Shown: positions 16,790-24,289 of the stretch, in pieces
How positions within the stretch are numbered: position 1 is the stretch's first letter
Layout: every line of letters starts with the position of its first letter
Assembly (NCBI RefSeq): GCF_002811475.1
Contig: NZ_NPDL01000014.1
Coordinates: 1 to 38,891 of the forward strand
Length of the DNA stretch: 38,891 bases
Direction: 5' to 3'
Source: Leptospira hartskeerlii
GTDB lineage: Bacteria > Spirochaetota > Leptospiria > Leptospirales > Leptospiraceae
Notes under the pieces: model-generated
Seen by the model: only the letters and a program-made list of their open reading frames with translations
Database searches by the model: none
Told to the model about the DNA's origin: nothing
Translations under genes and position numbers: made by a program

Positions 16790-17731
16790 TTAAAAAAAGA
16801 CTGAAAATCCTACGAAGAATCCTCTTAAGATCTCATAGTTCCCTGATCTAGATCCATTCGTGATATATGTCAATGAGGGTGAAGAAATATTATAAGTTAA
16901 ATTCAATTGATCGAAGTGCAAATAACTGAAGTAAGAATAAATTTGGTTATATCCCAAATGAAATTTCATATTCTCATGAAATCTATATTGGAGAGAAATT
17001 TCTGATTCATAACCTCTGAAAATTCCTTTTGTTCCAGCGCTTCCATTCGTAAAGACCAACGTATCGGTAGAAATTATCGGAGTTCTGAAAAATCTGGTTC
17101 CTTCCGTATAAAATAGATCTAAACTTATATTCGCAGAAAAATTCTCAGTAAATTGATAGGAGGATTGGATAGAAACCTGAGGGCCGTATGTATAAAAATA
17201 TTCCTGAAAGGCGCCATCTAACATGTATTTTCCGTAGGTGTACTTATTGATATTACGAAGTCCTCCTCCTAAATATAAATTCCAATTTTGAAGAGGGGAA
17301 ACGATCTTATAAAAATTCGCTTCAAACTCCGATCTTGCTAATGGAGAATAATAAAATCTCTCTGCAGATAAACCATTCGAATTGGATCGGATCACATTTG
17401 AATTCGGATTCACCAACTCTACTTCGTAATAGGAGATCTCAGCTCTATAATTCTTTTCATAATTTTCGTAACTGAAAACTGCCGGAACCAATACTTTTTG
17501 ATTTTGTTGCAAATGGTTTGTTTCTATGGATTCATATGGATCCGTTTTTTCGGAGTAAGAAGTAAAATTATAAGGGATATAACTATAAGTTTGCCTCTTT
17601 AATAATAATTCGAATTTTTGTTTTTTCTTTTCAGAAGCTCCGTTTTTAGAAATTTCCTCCGAAGATTGCAAATTCGAAATTAGGAATAGATTTAATAAAA
17701 TAAAAACATAATATTTTTGAATACGATCCAT
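16790..17731 (-). CDS. predicted outer-membrane β-barrel protein, unrecognised family
   Basis: 313 aa from ATG 17731; a GTG four codons upstream is less likely. An N-terminal signal (YYVFILLNLFLISNLQSS) is followed by about 270 residues of alternating, aromatic-rich short β segments (YNFTSYSEK, FHLGYNQIYSYFSYLHF) and a C-terminal Phe in VGFSVFF, the usual barrel-assembly end signal. I do not recognise a named family. It precedes a 7TMR-DISM kinase by 33 bp, so it may work in envelope sensing or transport linked to that kinase. Confidence 0.7.
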   Translation of the reverse strand: MDRIQKYYVFILLNLFLISNLQSSEEISKNGASEKKKQKFELLLKRQTYSYIPYNFTSYSEKTDPYESIETNHLQQNQKVLVPAVFSYENYEKNYRAEISYYEVELVNPNSNVIRSNSNGLSAERFYYSPLARSEFEANFYKIVSPLQNWNLYLGGGLRNINKYTYGKYMLDGAFQEYFYTYGPQVSIQSSYQFTENFSANISLDLFYTEGTRFFRTPIISTDTLVFTNGSAGTKGIFRGYESEISLQYRFHENMKFHLGYNQIYSYFSYLHFDQLNLTYNISSPSLTYITNGSRSGNYEILRGFFVGFSVFF

Positions 17732-17855
17732 ATTCTTCTGCACCTTGAAAGAATATGTAGAATTTTCTTTTTGAAACTACAGGAGGTCAACGACTTTCAG
17801 ATTTTCTAGTATACTTCCAAAACTTTCCATTGGAGACTTGTATCTTGGAGAAGAT

Positions 17856-18812
17856 ATGAATCTATTCATCACCGGAGCTTCCGGCTTTGTAGGCGGAGCA
17901 ATCGCACGTCATTTGAAAGAAAAACATAAGGTAAAAGTATTGTCCAGATCTCCAAAGACGGACTCCGCTTTAACTCAGCAAGGTTTTGAAATAGTAAGTG
18001 GGAGTTTAGAATCAATCACTCCGCAAGATCTCGCAGGAATTGATATTGTAATTCATTGTGCAGCATTCGTCGGTCCGTGGGGAAGTTACCAAGATTTTTG
18101 GAAAGGAAATGTAGAAGGAACGACTCGATTATTGGAAGCCTCTCAAAAAGCGGGAGTCAAAAGATTTATACATATGGGAACGGAGGCAGCTCTCTTTTAT
18201 GGACAGGACATGGTCCAGATAGACGAGACCTATCCTTATCCTAAAAAAACTCCTTACTATTATAGTCGTACTAAAGGAGAAGCAGAAAGAAGAGTAGTTG
18301 CCTCAAATCGTCCCGGTTTCGAGACAATTGTTCTAAGGCCTCGATTTGTTTGGGGGCCTGGAGATACGTCCGTTCTTCCTGTCCTCAAAAAGATGGTGTC
18401 CGAAGGAAAGTTCATGTGGTTAGACGGAGGAAGAGCTAAAACTACTATGACCTGCATTCCGAATTTAGTCTATGCAACTGAGCTTGCTTTAACTAAAGGT
18501 ACACCGGGCCAAATATATTTCATCACAGACGATGAAGAAAAAACGGTAAAAACGTTCCTAACGGAGATGATGCAAACCCAAGGAATTACACTGCCTCAAG
18601 CTACAATACCTTCTTCTCTTGCTGGATTTTTGGCAATGATAGTAGAAGGGATCTGGAGAATATTAGGAATTCGTAAAGAACCTCCGATGATGAGATTCCC
18701 TGTGGATATTATGGGGAAGGAATGTACAATCCGAATAGACAAGGCCAAAAAAGAGTTAGAATATAAACCTGTGATTACTGTAGCGCAAGGTTTACAATTA
18801 ATGAAAGGTTAA
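17856..18812 (+). CDS. NAD(P)-dependent epimerase/dehydratase (extended SDR, 3β-HSD-like)
   Basis: 318 aa. The glycine motif TGASGFVGG (residues ~6-14) and the catalytic YYYSRTK (YxxxK) are intact, followed by LRPRFVWGPGD, typical of 3β-hydroxysteroid dehydrogenase-like extended SDRs. ATG 17856 is chosen over an in-frame TTG at 17838 because GGAGA ends five bases before it. The substrate is unknown (sterol-like, sugar or dihydroflavonol-type carbonyls are all possible). The neighbours are on opposite strands, so it is probably monocistronic. Confidence 0.87.
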   Translation: MNLFITGASGFVGGAIARHLKEKHKVKVLSRSPKTDSALTQQGFEIVSGSLESITPQDLAGIDIVIHCAAFVGPWGSYQDFWKGNVEGTTRLLEASQKAGVKRFIHMGTEAALFYGQDMVQIDETYPYPKKTPYYYSRTKGEAERRVVASNRPGFETIVLRPRFVWGPGDTSVLPVLKKMVSEGKFMWLDGGRAKTTMTCIPNLVYATELALTKGTPGQIYFITDDEEKTVKTFLTEMMQTQGITLPQATIPSSLAGFLAMIVEGIWRILGIRKEPPMMRFPVDIMGKECTIRIDKAKKELEYKPVITVAQGLQLMKG

Positions 18813-18844
18813 GTGCAGCGTTAGATTTTGATCTCGGAGGCTTC

Positions 18845-19165
18845 TCACTTGTCGCCTTCTATCTTTGCGCTTTTTAAGATCGTATCAAGTAGGCCTGGAA
18901 ATTTTTTTTCCAGGTCATCCTTACGAATGATGGAAAATCTCTGAGTTCCTTCATATCTTGTGAAAATCATTCCCGCCTCCCTTAATTTCCCCATATGGTA
19001 CGACAGATTTGTTTTCGGGGCGTAAACTAGAAAGGTGGAACAATTGGATTCTCCTTTTTCTGAAAGGTCCAATAGTATCTTCCTACGGATCGGATCGCTT
19101 ACTGCCTCGAATATGGAGTTCAATTCAATCTGATCTAAATTGGGATGAGTTGGCTGTTTAGACAT
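18845..19165 (-). CDS. ArsR-family winged-helix regulator, divergent from an outer-membrane protein
   Basis: 106 aa from ATG 19165. It shows FEAVSDPIRRKILLDL and a helix-turn-helix region ending LSYHMGKLREAGMI, followed by a wing (RYEGTQRFSI). There is only one cysteine in the sensor region (NCSTF) and no CxCxxC-type metal site. The frame is open to 19225, but that TTG overlaps the promoter -35, so 19165 is used even though its Shine-Dalgarno is poor (an AAGGAG lies 18 bases upstream). Two near-identical palindromes cover its own promoter and that of the divergent gene, so it should repress both. Confidence 0.85.
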   Translation of the reverse strand: MSKQPTHPNLDQIELNSIFEAVSDPIRRKILLDLSEKGESNCSTFLVYAPKTNLSYHMGKLREAGMIFTRYEGTQRFSIIRKDDLEKKFPGLLDTILKSAKIEGDK

Positions 19166-19196
19166 CGGAACTTTTTTCCAATACTCCTTATAAAGT

Positions 19197-19225
19197 TCAA
19201 TAATATTTGAACAAAAGATTGACAA
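19197..19225 (-). promoter_or_regulatory. promoter of the divergent ArsR-family gene
   Basis: On the minus strand TTGTCA (19225-19220) is followed 17 bp later by TATTGA (19202-19197), the latter inside operator site 1. The -35 overlaps that of the opposing promoter (TTGACA at 19219-19224), so the two promoters are back to back. Confidence 0.55.
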
Positions 19226-19246
19226 GCACTTTCTAAGTTCTATAGT
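19219..19246 (+). promoter_or_regulatory. strong promoter of the outer-membrane protein gene
   Basis: Perfect TTGACA (19219-19224), 16-bp spacer and TATAGT (19241-19246). The -10 end and the predicted start point (~19253) are covered by the perfect palindrome at 19245-19262, a classic steric-repression layout. Confidence 0.75.
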
Positions 19247-19330
19247 TCAATAATTATTGAACTAATGGAGAAATGCCCCCGTTTGCCCCAAAATCCAAAT
19301 ATATTGCGGGCGGGGACTAAGGAGACTCCT

Positions 19331-20680
19331 ATGAAAATACTTAGGTCAATTCAGAAAACCTACCAAAGTTTCACAATTTTGCTGTTTTCCTTCTTTTTAA
19401 TTACCCCTCTTTTCGGCGATGAGGTGAAGCTGAAATCCGGGAAGATCCTAAAAAATCTGAAGTTGGAGAAGGAAGCTGAAGAATATTATATTTTTAGTTT
19501 AGAAGATTCTATCCCCGTTCGGATTCTTAAATCCGAGATCGCAAGCGTCGAGGCTGAAAATAACCTTCAAGAATTGAAGGAGCAAAAACAAATCCCTCAA
19601 AAAAGAAATTATGATCTGGTTTGGACCCAATCTTTAACGAATGATGTGTTCATCAACGGTAACAGTTTGTTCGGAAATGCTTTTGATAGAAGAGGGGGGC
19701 TTCATTATTCTGAAGTTCCTAAGTCTTTAATTCTGGATACAATGGTGAATATACCTACTCCAGTAGAAGGGTTGCAATTGATCATTAGAGATTATTCTCC
19801 TTTGACTGGAAGGACGAACCGGGATGTGGATGGGGTTTTTCAATCGCATCCTTACGGACAAGGGGTTGATTTGGAGAAGGTGGCGGAAGATCCCAATACA
19901 AACAGATTGAGAAAGGAGCCTAACGGATTGAGAGAAGGTCTTGCCACTCTTCTCAATTACAAATGGTCTACTAATCGTTTAGGAGATTGGAATGCGGGTT
20001 GGATCTATTATGCGAATAATCAGCCGAGTTTTGCTTTAGGACTTTTTACTTTCGGTTGGGCATTGCCTGTGCTGAAGTATATTCATCCGACTTATACCTA
20101 TAATGTGAGAGTGACTTCGGAAAGAATTGGCGGTTCGAGTATCGCAGGGGAGAAGGACCTGGAGTCCGGATATCCTACCAATGCGTTTAATGGTACAACC
20201 TTTCATAAATTCTCGGTATTCCATGACTATGAGATCTCTGAAAATTTTAAGATACAACCTGGGATCGATTTCGGATACCAATACTATAATGACAATATAG
20301 ATAGAAGATCCGGATTCAAAAATATCGATTATAAGGTAACCGTAAAGTATTTGGGATTTTCTTTTGCACTTACGGATGTTTATAGACCAAATACTTATAT
20401 GATAGATAATAATTATTATTATCCAAATAATGTAGGAGGTCAAACGGTCGGAACCGTACCTGGAGCAACGTGGGTAGGTCCGTTAACAGGAAACACAAAC
20501 GATGGACTGACTATTGATCCATCTAAGGGTTACGGGTTAGTAAATGATTTTATTTTAAGTTCTATCCAAAATTCCGGATTAGATCCTAACGTAAAACAAG
20601 CCTTGGTAAATAAACACTTAGAGCAAAAGATCCCACTTCATAGTATTATCTGGTCCTTCGGATATTCTATTAGGATCTAA
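19331..20680 (+). CDS. predicted outer-membrane β-barrel protein under ArsR control
   Basis: 449 aa from ATG 19331, which has AAGGAG seven bases upstream and begins a clear signal peptide (FTILLFSFFLITPLFG). The frame is open from 19265, but that start would put 22 odd residues before the signal. Mature residues ~27-75 (VKLKSGKILKNLKLEKE and what follows) resemble a short periplasmic β domain. The rest is tyrosine-rich with alternating β strands (FKIQPGIDFGYQYYND), consistent with a barrel, ending SFGYSIRI. I recognise no named family; transport of an ArsR-sensed compound is an inference from context only. Confidence 0.75.
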   Translation: MKILRSIQKTYQSFTILLFSFFLITPLFGDEVKLKSGKILKNLKLEKEAEEYYIFSLEDSIPVRILKSEIASVEAENNLQELKEQKQIPQKRNYDLVWTQSLTNDVFINGNSLFGNAFDRRGGLHYSEVPKSLILDTMVNIPTPVEGLQLIIRDYSPLTGRTNRDVDGVFQSHPYGQGVDLEKVAEDPNTNRLRKEPNGLREGLATLLNYKWSTNRLGDWNAGWIYYANNQPSFALGLFTFGWALPVLKYIHPTYTYNVRVTSERIGGSSIAGEKDLESGYPTNAFNGTTFHKFSVFHDYEISENFKIQPGIDFGYQYYNDNIDRRSGFKNIDYKVTVKYLGFSFALTDVYRPNTYMIDNNYYYPNNVGGQTVGTVPGATWVGPLTGNTNDGLTIDPSKGYGLVNDFILSSIQNSGLDPNVKQALVNKHLEQKIPLHSIIWSFGYSIRI

Positions 20681-20685
20681 AATAA

Positions 20686-20735
20686 CAACCGGAAGAGAAT
20701 ATCCGAAATTAAGGATCTACTTTTTCTTCCGGTTG
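20686..20735 (+). terminator. stem-loop after the outer-membrane protein gene
   Basis: CAACCGGAAGA (20686-20696) and TCTTCCGGTTG (20725-20735) form a perfect 11-bp stem with a 28-nt loop, starting five bases after the stop at 20680. Only a short TTTT follows, so it is a probable but non-ideal terminator. Confidence 0.6.
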
Positions 20736-20969
20736 GACTTTTCAAAAATTCTTTATAAGTTTCGCATAACGTGTTAACTTCCTTTCGAAAGATCTGTATA
20801 CGTAACCATATCAAAATGTGCATCCATTCGGGTCCGCGACGTAAATTATACTGTCAGTATGTTTAGTCTTTATTGTAAAACATACTTTAAATAAAACGAA
20901 TGTTTTAACTTATTCGCTAGTCGAACGATAAAAAATTCTTAAAATCTGCATTTTTTCTGCCTCGAGGTC
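20736..20969. other. non-coding stretch upstream of the cytochrome operon, with a small palindrome
   Basis: No open frame here looks coding in the 345-bp gap 20681-21025. The only structure seen between the hairpin and the promoter is ATACTGTCAGTAT (20848-20860), a 13-bp palindrome, in AT-rich DNA about 110 bp upstream of the promoter -35. It may be a regulator site. Confidence 0.3.
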
Positions 20970-20998
20970 TTGACCTATTTTAATTCTAGAACTATTCT
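20970..20998 (+). promoter_or_regulatory. promoter of the cytochrome/metallophosphoesterase operon
   Basis: TTGACC (20970-20975), a 17-bp spacer and TATTCT (20993-20998), 28 bp before the ATG at 21026. The predicted leader is about 20 nt, with a poor Shine-Dalgarno (TCGG). Confidence 0.6.
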
Positions 20999-21025
20999 AA
21001 TCGAAAATTTTGTCGGCGATGTCGG

Positions 21026-22186
21026 ATGAAAGATATTACGTTTTCACGATTCGATTCCAAGTTTTTAGGATATATGTTTATTATATTCGTTTTTTATTGT
21101 ATAGGTTGTGATTCTCAAAAGAAAAAGGATACAGACTTAACGGAACTTACCTACATTCCGAGCGGAATTTTGGGATTACCTGACTTGCCAGTTCCTAAAA
21201 ATAACCCTCAATCTAACGACAAAGTATCGTTAGGTGCTAAATTGTATTCTGACAAGCGCTTTAGTTCTGATGGAACCGTTTCTTGCGCCACATGCCATAA
21301 ACCTGAACAAGCTTTTGTAGATAAACTGAAGGTTTCTAAGGGTATTAAAAATCTCACCGGTACTAGAAATGCACCTACGGTATTAAATGCAGCCTATTAT
21401 AAGACACAGTTTTGGGATGGAAGAAGAAGCGATCTGGAAGGTCAGTCAAAAGATCCTCTTTTGAACCCTGTGGAGCATGGTCTCTCCAGTCATGATGATC
21501 TAATAAAGATCGTAAAAGCGGATCAAGACTATACTTCAAGGTTTAAGACGGTGTTCGGTATAGATTCTGATTCGATCAGAATAGATCATGTTGCCATGGC
21601 CATCGCATCTTTTGAAAGAACAATCATATCAGGTGATTCTCCTTTTGATCGGTATAGATTCGGAAAAGAAGAGAAGGCTCTATCTGCGTCTGCGATCCGG
21701 GGATTGAATCTATATATGGGTAAGGCGAGATGTCAAGATTGTCATACAATAAGCGAAACATATGCTATTTTTATAGATGATAAATTTCATAATCTGGGAG
21801 TAGGTTTTAAAAGAATACAACCTAAGTTAGAAGAGATCCTTCAGAAAAAAGCAGAATCTAAAAACAGTCCTACTTCAGACGAAGAAATACTTACGAATAT
21901 AGAATCTTCCGAACTGGGTAGATTTTCAGTCACAGGGATCAGCGAGGACCTGGGAGCATTTAAAACCCCAGGGCTTAGAAATATCGCATTAACTTCTCCT
22001 TATATGCATGACGGGAGTTTAACAAGCCTTGAACAAGTCATCGATCTATATGATAGAGGTGGAGAAGCGAATCCTTTCTTAAGCAGCGGTATCCGTCCCT
22101 TAGGACTGAGTGGTCAAGAGAAAGCGGACCTAGTGTCTTTTTTAAAATCCTTAACGAGTCCGGTTTTGCCTAGCATGCCGAAATGA
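21026..22186 (+). CDS. di-haem cytochrome c peroxidase / MauG-family lipoprotein
   Basis: 386 aa. A signal with lipobox YCIGC (Cys28) is followed by two haem c motifs, CATCH (87-91) and CQDCH (236-240), in the two-domain arrangement of bacterial cytochrome c peroxidases. Family segments NAPTVLNAAYYKTQFWDGR, SPFDRYRFG and PYMHDGS (325-331) are clear. It should reduce H2O2, or carry out MauG-like oxidation, at the outer face of the inner membrane or on an outer-membrane anchor. The next gene's open frame begins immediately at 22187, though its likely start is 22220. It heads a four-gene operon of exported proteins. Confidence 0.9.
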   Translation: MKDITFSRFDSKFLGYMFIIFVFYCIGCDSQKKKDTDLTELTYIPSGILGLPDLPVPKNNPQSNDKVSLGAKLYSDKRFSSDGTVSCATCHKPEQAFVDKLKVSKGIKNLTGTRNAPTVLNAAYYKTQFWDGRRSDLEGQSKDPLLNPVEHGLSSHDDLIKIVKADQDYTSRFKTVFGIDSDSIRIDHVAMAIASFERTIISGDSPFDRYRFGKEEKALSASAIRGLNLYMGKARCQDCHTISETYAIFIDDKFHNLGVGFKRIQPKLEEILQKKAESKNSPTSDEEILTNIESSELGRFSVTGISEDLGAFKTPGLRNIALTSPYMHDGSLTSLEQVIDLYDRGGEANPFLSSGIRPLGLSGQEKADLVSFLKSLTSPVLPSMPK

Positions 22187-22219
22187 ATGGATCGGAAATA
22201 TTCCGATAGGAGGGGAGTT

Positions 22220-23305
22220 ATGGAAGAGGGGAAACTGAGCAGGAGGGACTTTTTGCGTGGAACAGGAGGTCTACTAGCCGCGAGTATTGTTCCGATGAGT
22301 CTAATCGAAATTGCCTGCGGAGGAAGAGGTAAGGGCACTCATGAAAAATTTACCTTCGCGTTTATCTCAGATCCTCACCTAACACATATTAAAGGAACAA
22401 ATTTTGTTAGGAATTTTGACAGTGGTCTGAATAAGGCGATTGAAACGGTGAATCTGATGTTCCCAAGGCCTGACTTTGCGGTATTCGGAGGAGATCTTGC
22501 CCAGTTAGGAAAAAGGGAAGAATTGGATCATGGTATGGAGCTTCTATCCAAGCTTAAAGTGCCGATTAAATTTGTTATCGGAGAACATGATTATTATTTG
22601 GATCTGGGAAATTATTGGCAGGATAAGATAAGCAAACTCAATTATTCATTCGATCATAAGGGAGTTCATTTCGTAGTTCTGAATAGCATTTTGACTTATG
22701 ATACTTGGATCAAACGTTGGAAAACTCCGGAAGAAAGGATGAACGAGATGGCTCGTTTGGATAATCCGAATGGTTCTCCTTTTATGGTGGGTGATGATCA
22801 GATTACCTGGCTGAAAAAAGATTTGGAGAATATTAAAAGCGGAACTCCATTAGTAGTTCTTTCTCATTCTCCATTATATAAAATTTATAAACCTTGGAAT
22901 TTCTGGACGGATGACGCGGAAAAAATCCAATCCGTTCTGGATAGATTCGATAATGTCACGGTTTTCCACGGGCATGTACATCAAGTTTTGTATAACCAGA
23001 TCAAGAATATCAGTTTTTATGCATTGATGTCCACTGCTTGGCCTTGGCCTTATCCGGAAAGTTATACTCAGTCACCACATTATATCCCTAAGATGACTGT
23101 TTTTATGAACCGTCAGGATCCATTTCATGAGAGGGATGGAACGGGTTGGGCGTTCGTGAACATGGATAATGCAAGAGAGGAAATGCATTATAAACTTTGG
23201 GAAAATAAGGATCGGATCGTAAAATACGACGAATCCGCTGGGCATCCTGTGGATTCAATTTACCAAAAGCCTGAATCTAGAATTCTTCCTCAAACTCACT
23301 ATTAG
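22220..23305 (+). CDS. Tat-exported metallophosphoesterase
   Basis: 361 aa from ATG 22220, preceded by an excellent AGGAGGGG. Residues 7-13 (SRRDFLR) plus a hydrophobic stretch form a twin-arginine signal, so it is exported folded, probably with metals bound; Cys33 after the signal could be lipidated, although the lipobox is weak. Calcineurin-like motifs are DPH (51-53), GGD (90-92), GEHD (121-124), SHSP (215-218) and GHVH (251-254). The usual GNHD asparagine is replaced by Glu122, an unusual metal-site change. It lies between two cytochrome c genes; the substrate is unknown. Confidence 0.88.
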   Translation: MEEGKLSRRDFLRGTGGLLAASIVPMSLIEIACGGRGKGTHEKFTFAFISDPHLTHIKGTNFVRNFDSGLNKAIETVNLMFPRPDFAVFGGDLAQLGKREELDHGMELLSKLKVPIKFVIGEHDYYLDLGNYWQDKISKLNYSFDHKGVHFVVLNSILTYDTWIKRWKTPEERMNEMARLDNPNGSPFMVGDDQITWLKKDLENIKSGTPLVVLSHSPLYKIYKPWNFWTDDAEKIQSVLDRFDNVTVFHGHVHQVLYNQIKNISFYALMSTAWPWPYPESYTQSPHYIPKMTVFMNRQDPFHERDGTGWAFVNMDNAREEMHYKLWENKDRIVKYDESAGHPVDSIYQKPESRILPQTHY

Positions 23306-23314
23306 GAGAATCTT

Positions 23315-23758
23315 ATGTACGATCCGCACACATTTAGAGATAGATCTAAATCAAGAATTTTATTCGGTATTTGTATTTCCTTTTTCTTTCTAATTTTCGG
23401 GACAGTATCTTTGATCTTCGGTGACGACTGGGATAGATCCAATGAAGACAAATGGAATACTGCGTTTATGGAAACGGTGGCTCGGGGAGAAAAACTTTTT
23501 CATGGGCCTGAATTAGGGGGTAACACGGTCCAATGTGCTATGTGTCATCCGAATGCAACCAATACTCATCCGGAAACTTATCCTAAATTCCAAAAACAGA
23601 TCGGGAAGGTGTCCACATTGAGAGAGATGATTAATTGGTGTATCCAAAATCCTCTGCAAGGAAAACCATTAGCTTATGACGATCCAAAGATGATTGCGTT
23701 GGAAGCATATATTATGTATGAGAGGAGGAACTCGATTCTAGTTCCCGGAAAACATTAG
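23315..23758 (+). CDS. monohaem c-type cytochrome
   Basis: 147 aa. An N-terminal hydrophobic segment (~15-36) may be a signal or an anchor. One haem c site, CAMCH, lies at 74-78, followed by PNATNTHPETYPKFQ and REMINWCIQNPLQGKPL; Met126 or Met134 could be the second axial ligand. It somewhat resembles SoxA/TsdA-like monohaem domains. GGAG lies about nine bases before ATG 23315 and the gene starts 9 bp after the phosphoesterase stop. Operon context suggests an electron donor or acceptor for the di-haem peroxidase. Confidence 0.85.
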   Translation: MYDPHTFRDRSKSRILFGICISFFFLIFGTVSLIFGDDWDRSNEDKWNTAFMETVARGEKLFHGPELGGNTVQCAMCHPNATNTHPETYPKFQKQIGKVSTLREMINWCIQNPLQGKPLAYDDPKMIALEAYIMYERRNSILVPGKH

Positions 23759-23769
23759 AGGAAATGAAT

Positions 23770-24252
23770 ATGATCCGATATGGTTTGTTTTTAGGGACCC
23801 TTTTGATTTTAGTTTTCTCTTCGGTTTTTTGCGGATCTGAGATTAGCGACTCCAGATGCAAATCAGATCTCGAAAAAGGGATCTATTTATTCGGAACTGT
23901 AGAAGATATGCATTCTGAAAAGGCCATCTCAGTGCGTGAATCATTCGCCTCCGGAAAAACGGATTTGTTGTACGTTCCCTTCTCCGCAAAAGTAAAACTA
24001 AAGGAAGATGTCCGTAACTATGTTCATCATGCCCAAGAAGGAAGATATCATCGAGAATATGTCGGCTGGGTGATGCAAAATTCCAGAAACAAATCCGGAA
24101 CGGAGAAGTTATTGCATTTTTCATTACTCGCAAACCTTTCATCTGCTCGTTGGTATGATGCAAAGAGTGGGCAGATCATCCCTTTAAAAGGAGTTTTGAG
24201 ATATAAAAAAGAGGGAGCTGAATGGGTTTCTTTAGGAGCGTTCGATAATTAA
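23770..24252 (+). CDS. small lipoprotein of the cytochrome operon, unknown function
   Basis: 160 aa. A short signal ends in a lipobox (SSVFC, Cys ~21 from ATG 23770). ATG 23770 is preferred over 23764 because GAGGA is only one base from the earlier ATG and seven from the later. The mature part is soluble, with YLFGTVEDMHSEKAI and YVPFSAKVKLKEDV and no recognised domain. It starts 11 bp after the cytochrome stop, so it is cotranscribed with the redox genes. Confidence 0.7.
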   Translation: MIRYGLFLGTLLILVFSSVFCGSEISDSRCKSDLEKGIYLFGTVEDMHSEKAISVRESFASGKTDLLYVPFSAKVKLKEDVRNYVHHAQEGRYHREYVGWVMQNSRNKSGTEKLLHFSLLANLSSARWYDAKSGQIIPLKGVLRYKKEGAEWVSLGAFDN

Positions 24253-24289
24253 ATTTATTGAATATGCAATGGTCGGGGAAGGGCCCCCT

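Larger units (their letters stand above)
19195..19262. promoter_or_regulatory. twin palindromic operators, 50 bp apart
   Basis: Site 1 GTTCAATAATATTTGAAC (19195-19212) is a 16/18 palindrome. Site 2 GTTCAATAATTATTGAAC (19245-19262) is a perfect 18-bp palindrome. Their centres are exactly 50 bp apart. Site 1 covers the -10 of the minus-strand arsR-like promoter and site 2 the -10/start of the plus-strand promoter. The dyad spacing and AT-rich centre fit an ArsR dimer. Confidence 0.85.

Noticed and set aside
20036..20443. A 135-codon minus-strand frame rich in Ile, inside the outer-membrane protein gene
   Set aside because: Its composition is just the reverse complement of a Tyr/Asn-rich barrel; it has no plausible ribosome site.
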